A stretch of 60,954 nucleotides of DNA from Anaerolineae bacterium (GTDB lineage: Bacteria; Chloroflexota; Anaerolineae; Aggregatilineales; Aggregatilineaceae), in NCBI GenBank assembly GCA_016930015.1, contig JAFGHR010000108.1, positions 1-60,954 on the forward strand. The letters are read 5' to 3'. The number at the start of each line of letters is the position of its first letter. Within the stretch, counting starts at the first letter, position 1. Below are positions 50,730 through 58,362 of this stretch, one piece after another. Made by a program: the position numbers and the translations under genes. The notes beneath the pieces are model-generated. The model was not told the DNA's origin. It saw only the letters and a program-made list of their open reading frames with translations, and ran no database searches.

Positions 50730-52769
50730 TCATGTGTTGGTTATAGGGTGCCTGCCGGGTTGGGCCAGCGCTGACTCCAGCACGCGCCAGGCGCGCAGCA
50801 CTTCGGCCACGCTCCACGCCTGCGCGCTGCACCCGCGCGGCGTATGCGATGGGTCGCCGTCAAAGATTTCGCTGATCGTTCCCAGGCCGTGATCGTTAAG
50901 ATGATCGGCCAGCGGTTCGAGGTAGCTGTAGGCAGTTTGAGCGTCCTGGTAGATTTTGTAATGGGCGCATACAAACGGTCCGATCAGCCAGCTCCACGCC
51001 GTACCCTGGTGATACGCGCTGTCGCGTTGGAGGGGATCGCCGCCATAATACCCCGTGTAATCCGTTTCGTCCGGGGCCAGGCTGCGCAGCCCGTAGGACG
51101 TCACCAGTTCACGCGCGCAGATATCCACGATGGCGCGCGCTTTGTCCTTGTCCAACAGTCCAAACGGCAGCGATATAGCAAATATCTGGTTGGGGCGCAG
51201 TGTTGGATCGTCGCCGTCCGGCCCGTCCACCACGTCATACAGGTAACCGGCGCTGTACCAAAAACGCGCGTTAAAACTGGTGTGAACCTGCTCCGCCATG
51301 TTATTGAACCGCTGCGCGTCGTCGATTTCGCCCCTGGTTGCCGCGATCTCGGCCACGATGCGCAGGGCGTTGTACCACAAGGCGTTGATCTCAACCGGTT
51401 TGCCCACACGGGGTGTAACGACCCAGTCATCGATTTTGGCATCCATCCACGTAAGCTGAAGCCCCGGTTCTCCGGCAAACAGCAGGCCGTCGGCTGGATC
51501 GCGCCGGATGTTGTAGCGCGTACCTTTTATGTGCCATTCCAGGATATCCACCATCACCGGGTAGAGTTCATCCATCAAGACCGGTATGGCGCTGCCGCGC
51601 GATTTATAACAGGCATAAATCGACTGAAAGTACCACAGCGTCGCATCAACGGTGTTGTAGTCTGGGGCCTGCCCAGCGTCGGGGAACCGGTTAGGCAGCA
51701 TGCCCCGGTCAATAAATTGGGCGAATGTATGCAGGATGGTGGCGGCGGTGTCGATCCGTCCGGTAGCCAGGGTCAGGCCCGGCAGCGCGATCATACAGTC
51801 GCGCCCCCAATCGCTAAACCAGGGATACCCGGCGATAATGCTCTGGCCCTGTTCCCCGCGAATCTCGCGGCGGACAATGAATTGATCGGCGGCCAGCGCC
51901 AACTGCTGAATCCAGTCCGGGGCCGTGCCCAGCGCCGCCTGGTCGGTCAGCGCGCGCTGGCGATCACGTTCAGCCCGGAACGCCGATTTCCAGGGGGCGG
52001 GCGTGTCGTCTTCTGTCGTGAACGCCAGGGCCAGCGAATCCCCCAGGTCCAGGTCGGCTTCGATACTGGCTGCCGAAAACAGGTCTTCCTGGTTTTCCAA
52101 ACCCCGCTGTTTTTCCTGTGCCAGATGAAACGACCACCACCATTCCGGGTTGGGGTAGACTGTGCCCTGGTTGCACAGGATACGGAATGGCTGGGTGGTC
52201 ATGGTGCCGCGACCGGGCTGGGCATGTACTGTGATGGCTAACCCGTCTTCCCATGGCGAGTCGTCGGTGGTTACGTCCACCGGGTAGCCGCCTTTGGTGA
52301 GCTGGTGGTGATCACGGTAGGTGCACAGCGGCTTGATGACCAGCCGCGCTCCGGCGGTGCCACGCGTCAACGTATAGGTGACGTAGGTCGTGTTGTGCCC
52401 ATGAGCCATCCAGATACGCTGCACGATGCGCACATCACCCAACGCCCATACAAACACCGGAATGGTGCCGTCCAGGTGGAAACTTTCCAGGTGCCGGTAG
52501 CCGTCGGGCAGCACAACGCCCGCTGCCCATTCATGTGTGACCAGCGGTGAACGGCGGCCATCGATCTCGACCCAGGCGTCCAGCGTGGCGACCATTAATG
52601 TACGGCGGGTTGGTGGCTGAAGTGAGGCGGTTAGCAGGCTGTGGTACCGGCGTGTGCGTGCCCCGGCCAGCGATCCCATGGCGTAACCGCCAATACCATT
52701 CGTAACGAGCCACTCACGCCGTAATAATGAATCCAGGGTTCCAGTAACTTCGCGTCCAAAATGAATCAT
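50730..52769 (-). CDS. Glycogen debranching enzyme (amylo-alpha-1,6-glucosidase type)
   Basis: A 679-aa protein. ATG 52769 gives MIHFGREVTG, the usual start of this family, with GGGGA about 8 nt upstream. The N-terminal beta-sandwich shows REWLVTNGIGGYAMGSLAGA and RTRRYHSLLTASLQPP. The C-terminal (alpha/alpha)6 barrel (about 270-670) has IAGYPWFSDWGRDCMIALPG, FPDAGQAPDYNTVDATLWY, VEINALWYNALR and SAYHQGTAWSWLIGPF. It removes alpha-1,6-linked glucose branches. It is convergent to glgC and shares the cluster with the branching enzyme and the CBM48 protein, so glycogen turnover is encoded here as a set. Confidence 0.92.
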   Translation of the reverse strand: MIHFGREVTGTLDSLLRREWLVTNGIGGYAMGSLAGARTRRYHSLLTASLQPPTRRTLMVATLDAWVEIDGRRSPLVTHEWAAGVVLPDGYRHLESFHLDGTIPVFVWALGDVRIVQRIWMAHGHNTTYVTYTLTRGTAGARLVIKPLCTYRDHHQLTKGGYPVDVTTDDSPWEDGLAITVHAQPGRGTMTTQPFRILCNQGTVYPNPEWWWSFHLAQEKQRGLENQEDLFSAASIEADLDLGDSLALAFTTEDDTPAPWKSAFRAERDRQRALTDQAALGTAPDWIQQLALAADQFIVRREIRGEQGQSIIAGYPWFSDWGRDCMIALPGLTLATGRIDTAATILHTFAQFIDRGMLPNRFPDAGQAPDYNTVDATLWYFQSIYACYKSRGSAIPVLMDELYPVMVDILEWHIKGTRYNIRRDPADGLLFAGEPGLQLTWMDAKIDDWVVTPRVGKPVEINALWYNALRIVAEIAATRGEIDDAQRFNNMAEQVHTSFNARFWYSAGYLYDVVDGPDGDDPTLRPNQIFAISLPFGLLDKDKARAIVDICARELVTSYGLRSLAPDETDYTGYYGGDPLQRDSAYHQGTAWSWLIGPFVCAHYKIYQDAQTAYSYLEPLADHLNDHGLGTISEIFDGDPSHTPRGCSAQAWSVAEVLRAWRVLESALAQPGRHPITNT

Positions 52770-52910
52770 ACGCTGTTTCCCCGCAAAGCAGAGCATTATC
52801 TTCTGATAAGAAACCCGTACAACCTGGTGGCCGGTACGGGTGACAGAAGCGGGTCTGTAGGGCGGATGTGTCACAAACAGGCACACCCGCTTGTGGTATG
52901 GGCGCGATGG

Positions 52911-53231
52911 TTAGTCGCTGCCGCCGGGCCGGAATGTGCTGATGACCGAATTATCACCGCTAAAGGGATTGGAGACATACTGGTCGGCATCCCAATCATT
53001 GTGCCACTGGTTGCCGTTGACCAGGTAGCGGAAATGATACTCCCGGTCGCCGTCCAGATTTACGACCACTTTGAAGGTTCCGTTTTTTAGCTGCTGCATG
53101 GGGGTGGCTGATTCGTCCCAGTTGTTGAAGTCGCCAACCAGGAACACCGTTTCAGCGTTGGCTGCAATAGCTTCAGGTAACACGAATTCGACCTTAACCT
53201 GGCCGCTTTTCAGGAAACGTTTTTTCAACAT
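52911..53231 (-). CDS. Stand-alone glycogen-binding CBM48 protein
   Basis: A 106-aa protein consisting of one CBM48/AMPK-type glycogen-binding domain: VKVEFVLPEAIAANAETVFL, VGDFNNWDESATPM, GTFKVVVNLDGDREYHFRYL and VNGNQWHNDWDADQYVSNPF. Trp in FNNW and the other aromatics form the glucan contact. There is no catalytic domain. Small proteins of this kind are seen beside glycogen genes and may tether or regulate enzymes. It lies upstream of the debranching enzyme gene on the same strand, 140 bp apart. Confidence 0.9.
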   Translation of the reverse strand: MLKKRFLKSGQVKVEFVLPEAIAANAETVFLVGDFNNWDESATPMQQLKNGTFKVVVNLDGDREYHFRYLVNGNQWHNDWDADQYVSNPFSGDNSVISTFRPGGSD

Positions 53232-53344
53232 ATATCAGTTTCTCCTCGTGCAAGCTGGCTTGCTTGCTCGTATTCTACCATCTTTTGTAAGCAGCACCAG
53301 TGCCGATATGGGGTTGTTTTGCACATACGAATGGATTGCAGGCG

Positions 53345-54223
53345 TCAACATGTGGGATGGCCGCGTTTTTCAAACGTGAGCGGATCCACCTCGACATCGT
53401 TGATGCGGATTTCATAATGAATGTGCGGGCCGGTGCTGTTGCCGGTGCTGCCACTCCACCCGATGACCGTGTTCCGCCCGACAAGCTGCCCGGCGCTGAC
53501 GTTAAAGCTGTTCAGGTGCGCGTAATAGGTGATGAACTGGCCGCTCTGAATGATGATCAGGTTGCCGTAGCCGTCGGTGCGCCACCCGGCAAAGATCACG
53601 GTGCCGCTGTGCGTGGCGACGACGGCGGTGTTGAGCGGCAGGCCGATATCGATCGCGCGGTGGTAGCGGTGGAAATACTGCGTCAGGGTGCCGGGCGCAG
53701 GCCAGCCCGCCGGGGCGCAGTTGTCGCCGCCGTATTCCGGGGGCGGGGGCGGTGATACCTCGGTGCCGGGGCCGGGTGTGATAATGCCCAGGCTGGCCGC
53801 GTCATCCGGCGTGGCGATCGGCGTCGGGCTGTTGAGCGGCTGGATCACGGCGGTGGGCGTGGCGCGCGGCAGGTCGAACTGTGTATCGCCGGTAGCGGGC
53901 AGGTAGATACCAATCGGCGGGATGTGCCCGACGATCACGGTCAGCGGGTCGGCAGGAAACGCCCCGGCGGCGGCTTCGAGCGCGGGAATCAGCGCCGGAT
54001 CGACGGCGGCGTAGGTATAAAATGGCACGCCGTCGGCGTCCACTCCGGCCAGCGGCGGGCTGGGCGTGTGTGTTGAGTCATCCAGCACGGCGGTGCGGCT
54101 GGTACCTGGCCGGAAAGCGGCGCGGGTGCCGGTCAGCAGCACCAGGGCAAATGTTCCCCCGGTAACCGCCAGCAGCACGATCACCAGCCGCACGCGGCGC
54201 CAGAAAACGATAGGACTGTCCAT
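53345..54223 (-). CDS. M23-family metallopeptidase, membrane-anchored
   Basis: A 292-aa protein. ATG 54223 is chosen because it places a membrane segment at about 13-31 near the N terminus; the ribosome-binding site is weak. After a long Pro/Thr linker, the LytM/M23 domain occupies about 175-290: HRYHRAIDIGLPLNTAVVA with metal ligands His and Asp, the characteristic GTVIFAGWRTDGYGNLIII and the HIHYEI motif with the catalytic His. Such enzymes cut cell-wall peptides; inactive relatives act as activators. Both Zn motifs look intact. Confidence 0.88.
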   Translation of the reverse strand: MDSPIVFWRRVRLVIVLLAVTGGTFALVLLTGTRAAFRPGTSRTAVLDDSTHTPSPPLAGVDADGVPFYTYAAVDPALIPALEAAAGAFPADPLTVIVGHIPPIGIYLPATGDTQFDLPRATPTAVIQPLNSPTPIATPDDAASLGIITPGPGTEVSPPPPPEYGGDNCAPAGWPAPGTLTQYFHRYHRAIDIGLPLNTAVVATHSGTVIFAGWRTDGYGNLIIIQSGQFITYYAHLNSFNVSAGQLVGRNTVIGWSGSTGNSTGPHIHYEIRINDVEVDPLTFEKRGHPTC

Positions 54224-54333
54224 AACATAAAAATGGTGTTGCTCAGCGTTAACACAGGATACACGTGCGCATGGTTGCGCACGCGCATTGTACCACGCGG
54301 CAGCCCAATACACTGCAAGGAACTAATTGAGTT

Positions 54334-54819
54334 TCATTTAAGTTTCTCGAACGTCACGGTGTAGGGCGCGCTAACATTTGATATATCCCATAGCGCCTCG
54401 CATCCCTCACTTTCAAGCAAAGAATCTGCACCGTTGTTGGCTTCACCTTCGCCCACGTTAAACAGCGACCCAAAGCTAGCGTGTCCACACGACCCCTCAA
54501 GCTTCATCACATGCATGATGAAGTACTTTTCGGTCGTCACCGTGACTCGGTATAAGCCCTCTGGTACATAAACCGGATCGCTGACCATATCAGCGTCACC
54601 CTCAAAATCCAGCCCCAGGCACAAGCTGTCAACTGCGGCCAGTACACTCCGCGCCGCAACTAAATCAGCATATTCGCCTGTCTGGAGTAGGGCGGTCGCT
54701 TCATCAATCGCCGCGTCAATGTCAGCCTGGCTGCATTGCAGTTCGCCATCCTGTGCCCGAACCGGCACCGTTGACAGCGCCAACATCAACACCACCGCAA
54801 TGACAACTACTCGTTTCAT
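54334..54819 (-). CDS. Small secreted protein of unknown function
   Basis: A 161-aa protein with a clear signal peptide (MKRVVVIAVVLMLALSTVPV, likely cleavage after VRA at residue 22) and GGAGG 8 nt before the ATG. The mature part begins with a helical segment containing two Cys (LQCSQADIDAAID, VDSLCLGLDFEG) and continues with a beta-rich C terminus (YVPEGLYRVTVTTEKYFIMH) with two further Cys (GSCGHAS, EGCEALW). Two disulfides are likely. The family is not recognised. Confidence 0.6.
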   Translation of the reverse strand: MKRVVVIAVVLMLALSTVPVRAQDGELQCSQADIDAAIDEATALLQTGEYADLVAARSVLAAVDSLCLGLDFEGDADMVSDPVYVPEGLYRVTVTTEKYFIMHVMKLEGSCGHASFGSLFNVGEGEANNGADSLLESEGCEALWDISNVSAPYTVTFEKLK

Positions 54820-54955
54820 GAATTTATCCTCCTAATGCAAAAGATACGCACTCTCATAATAGCACCAAACAAAAAAAACGGGCGCGCATAGTATTCTTGT
54901 ACGTTTGCCCTTTGCCGCCCCAGGCACTACACTCGCGGCGGAAGGAGTAACCAAG

Positions 54956-57900
54956 ATGACGATGCAGTTGCCATTCCCCGATATGCCGCCCGACGCCGTG
55001 ATTCTCACCGGGCCGGTGGGCAGCGGAAAGACTCACGCGGCGCTGGATGCCATCCTCGAAGCGCGGGAGTTTGCCGCGTTCAGCACGATCTGGGTGCTGC
55101 TGGCGACCGGCCAGCAGAGTCACATGTTCCGGCAGCGGCTGCTGGACGTCAGCCCGGACGCGGTGCAGTTTGGCGTCGAGTTTTTCGACTTTTACGGGTT
55201 GTATGACCGGCTGCTGGCCCTGGCCGGTGATCCGCAGCGGCAGGTCGCCGACACCGCCCGCTACCAGATTTTGCGGCATATCACCGGAGGGCTGCGCGAC
55301 CGGGGCGAATTGGAGCTGTTTGGGCCGATCGCGCATATGCCCGGTTTTATCGGGCTGCTGGCGGGCCTGATCCACGAACTCAAACAGGGACTCGTGCAGC
55401 CGGAGGACTTCGCCCGTGTCGCGGCGGAACGCGGCCCGAAAGACCGTGACCTGGCGCGCCTGTACGCCGCGTACCAGCAGTTTTTGCAGGACAGGCGGCT
55501 GGTGGATCGTCACGGCGCGGGCTGGTTGGCCGTCGAATACCTGAAACATAACCCAAAGCTGGCGGCCCATGTCGATCTGCTGGTCGTGGATGGATTCGAC
55601 CAGTTTAACGGCGTGCATATTGCGCTGCTGACCCAGTTGGCGCAGCAGGTCCGGCAGTCGGTGCTGACACTCGTCCAGGCTGGCGAACCGGACGCCGGGG
55701 AGCCGGGCGAGATCGGGCGGCGCTTTCGCCGGTTTGACCAGACGCTGGACCGGCTGTTACACGCCGAAAACAGCCCGTGGCGCGTCGAGGAATTGTCACC
55801 TATCAATGAGTCCACACGCCCGCCCGTGCTCGATCACCTGGTGCGGACGGTGTTTGTCTCCCGGCCCGATGCGCTGCCCGGCGACGATTCGCTGAACCTG
55901 GTTGAAGCGCCGGACACCGGGCGCGAGGTGCGCGCCGTGCTGCGCCGGGTCAAGCGCCTGCTGCTCGACGGCGTGAATCCGGAGTCGGTGGCGGTGCTGG
56001 CGCGGCGTATTCAGCCGTATGGTGGGGCGCTGCGCGAGATCGCCCAGGCGTATGGCGTGCCGCTGGTCGTGCGTGAAGGCGTGCGCCTGCGCGATAATCC
56101 CGCCGTGGCCGCGCTGCTGACCCTGATCGACCTGCACGCGTTGGATTTTCCCCGGCGCGACGTGCTCGATACGCTGTGCAGCCCGTATGTGTGCTCGCCG
56201 GACTTGGCGCCTGAACACATCGCGTGGCTGGCGCGGATCAGCCTGGAACAGCAGGTCGTACACAGGCGCGATATCTGGCTGGATGCGGTCATACGGACCG
56301 GGCACCTGCGCCAGGACGAAGACGGCGAGTTGTCCGGCCAACTGGCGTTACACCAGGCCGACGCGCGCACCCTGGCCGAGTCACTGCGCCGCCATTTTGA
56401 CCGGATCACGCCGCCGCCGGGTGGCACAGCCGGTGAATTCACCCACTGGATCGAAGGTTTGATCGGCCCCGATCCCGCCGCCGGTGCGTTTGCTGCCGCC
56501 GAGGGAGATGAGTCAGCCGCGCCGGAAAGCGGCGGACCCGGCGGGCCCGATCATTTTAACGTGCTCAACTGCGCCCGCACCGGGGCCGATCCCGACCGCA
56601 AAGCGCGGGATATCGAGGCGATCGATATGCTGCTGCGCGTGTTGAACGGCGTCCGGCTGGCGCACGATCTGCTGGATGGTGCGGCGGCGCTGGTCTGGGC
56701 GGATTTCCGCGCCGAACTCGAACTGGCCGTCGAACGGACGACACTTACGCCGCCGGGCGGACTCAGCCGTCTGGGGCGCGTGCTGGCGACGGATGTGCTC
56801 GAAGCGCGCGGCCTGCCGCACGATCACGTGTTTGTGCTCGGCATGGCCGAGGGTGTATTTCCCCAGCCGGAATCCGAGGACGCGCTTTACCAGGAGCACG
56901 AACGGCTGGCCCTGGAAGCCGCACAAATCGACATGGTGACTGCGACCGAGCGTGCCGACGAGTTGAGCCTGTTTTACCAGGTGCTCGGCCTGGCGCGGCA
57001 AACGTTGACGTTGAGCCGCCCCACGATTGACGACAAGGGGATGCCGCTCCCGCCGTCGCCGTACTGGGATGCGGTGCGGGCGGCGGTGACTGTGCCCGAT
57101 ACCCGGATCGAGCGCGTGCCGGTCGGGGCCGCGCCCAGTTTGGATCAAGCCGCCACCTTCGACGAAGCCGCCGTTGCGCTGGCCGCCGGGGAATTTGCCT
57201 CAGATGGGATTCCGGCGGAAGGCGTGCATAATGCGCTGCTGGCGCACCCGGCATGGGGCGCGCGCTGGTTAAACGCGCGGCGCGGCTGGGCGATTGAATC
57301 TTTGCGCGAAGACCCGGCCCGCCCGTTTGACCGGTTCAGCGGGCTGTTAACTCAACCCGACCTGATCGCGGACGCCGCCCGGCGTTTGAGTCCGGCGCGC
57401 GTGTGGAGCGCCTCCCAGCTTAACGAGTACGGCATTTGCCCGTTCCGGTTTTTTGCGCGGCGCCTGCTGCGCCTGGAAGAATTTCAGGAGCCGGAAGAAG
57501 GTTTAGACGTGCTCCAGGTCGGATCGATCAATCACGCCATTTTGGAGCGCACCTACAACCGGTTCGCCGCCGAAAACCTGGACATCACGCCGGAACACGC
57601 CGACCGGGCGCTGGTTATTCTCGATGAGGAAGCCGCGCAGGAATTCCAGGACGCGCCCCGGCGCTACAACTTCCGCGAATCGGCCATCTGGGATTATGAA
57701 CAGGCCGATATGCAGCGGCGGCTGCGCTGGCTGGTGCAGCTTGATTTCAGCGACACAAGCCCGTTTTTGTTACATGGCCGCCAGCGCCCGGAGGCGCACC
57801 CCGTCGCCGCACAGATCGGCGGATTGGTGCGGCGGCCCTTCCGCCAGGAAGCCGCGTTCGGCATCGGGGATCGCCCTCCGCTGGTGATCGACGGTCCCGC

Positions 57901-58342
57901 CGGGCCGGTGCGGGTGCGCGGCCTGATCGATCGGCTGGATATCGCGGGTGACCAGGTGGTGGTGATCGATTACAAAACCGGGACCGCGCCGCACCCGGTC
58001 AGTGATATGGCCGCCGGGCGGGACTTTCAAATGATGGTGTACGTACTTGCGGCGTGTGATCTGCTCGAACAAATCGATCCGGCGCTGCGCGTGGCAGGCG
58101 GGTTGTTCTGGCACATCAGCAGCGGCGCTGTCAGCGGCGAGATCGCGGCCAATGATCCGGCTGTGGACGAAGCGCGCGACCGGCTGCACCGCTTTGTGAT
58201 CGCGGCGCGTGAAGGGTATTTCGCCGTACAGCCGCGCAAACTGACCGGCGGGCGCTGCGTGCATTACTGCGAATTTGGGGCGTTATGCCGGATGTCGCGC
58301 GGGTATCTGCGTAAGCCGTCACCTGCTGGCGCAGAATTGTGA
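54956..58342 (+). CDS. addB: AddB-like helicase/nuclease subunit
   Basis: An 1128-aa protein. ATG 54956 has GAAGGAG about 8 nt upstream. It starts with a P-loop (LTGPVGSGKTHAALDAILEA), then helicase-like domains in which later motifs are degenerate, as in AddB. The C-terminal PD-(D/E)XK nuclease domain has VRVRGLIDRLDIAGDQVVVI and IDYKTGTAP. Cys in EYGICPFRFFARRLL (near 827) and the final CVHYCEFGALC (near 1101) suggest the 4Fe-4S cluster of AddB. The last set is spaced C-x3-C-x5-C, one residue more than in B. subtilis. With the AddA-like partner downstream it would process DNA double-strand ends for recombination. Confidence 0.82.
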   Translation: MTMQLPFPDMPPDAVILTGPVGSGKTHAALDAILEAREFAAFSTIWVLLATGQQSHMFRQRLLDVSPDAVQFGVEFFDFYGLYDRLLALAGDPQRQVADTARYQILRHITGGLRDRGELELFGPIAHMPGFIGLLAGLIHELKQGLVQPEDFARVAAERGPKDRDLARLYAAYQQFLQDRRLVDRHGAGWLAVEYLKHNPKLAAHVDLLVVDGFDQFNGVHIALLTQLAQQVRQSVLTLVQAGEPDAGEPGEIGRRFRRFDQTLDRLLHAENSPWRVEELSPINESTRPPVLDHLVRTVFVSRPDALPGDDSLNLVEAPDTGREVRAVLRRVKRLLLDGVNPESVAVLARRIQPYGGALREIAQAYGVPLVVREGVRLRDNPAVAALLTLIDLHALDFPRRDVLDTLCSPYVCSPDLAPEHIAWLARISLEQQVVHRRDIWLDAVIRTGHLRQDEDGELSGQLALHQADARTLAESLRRHFDRITPPPGGTAGEFTHWIEGLIGPDPAAGAFAAAEGDESAAPESGGPGGPDHFNVLNCARTGADPDRKARDIEAIDMLLRVLNGVRLAHDLLDGAAALVWADFRAELELAVERTTLTPPGGLSRLGRVLATDVLEARGLPHDHVFVLGMAEGVFPQPESEDALYQEHERLALEAAQIDMVTATERADELSLFYQVLGLARQTLTLSRPTIDDKGMPLPPSPYWDAVRAAVTVPDTRIERVPVGAAPSLDQAATFDEAAVALAAGEFASDGIPAEGVHNALLAHPAWGARWLNARRGWAIESLREDPARPFDRFSGLLTQPDLIADAARRLSPARVWSASQLNEYGICPFRFFARRLLRLEEFQEPEEGLDVLQVGSINHAILERTYNRFAAENLDITPEHADRALVILDEEAAQEFQDAPRRYNFRESAIWDYEQADMQRRLRWLVQLDFSDTSPFLLHGRQRPEAHPVAAQIGGLVRRPFRQEAAFGIGDRPPLVIDGPAGPVRVRGLIDRLDIAGDQVVVIDYKTGTAPHPVSDMAAGRDFQMMVYVLAACDLLEQIDPALRVAGGLFWHISSGAVSGEIAANDPAVDEARDRLHRFVIAAREGYFAVQPRKLTGGRCVHYCEFGALCRMSRGYLRKPSPAGAEL

Positions 58343-58362
58343 TCTATCGAAAGGTCGTCAGC

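Noticed and set aside
50844-52241. Open frame antisense to the debranching enzyme (465 codons)
   Set aside because: It is a shadow frame of an unambiguous family member.
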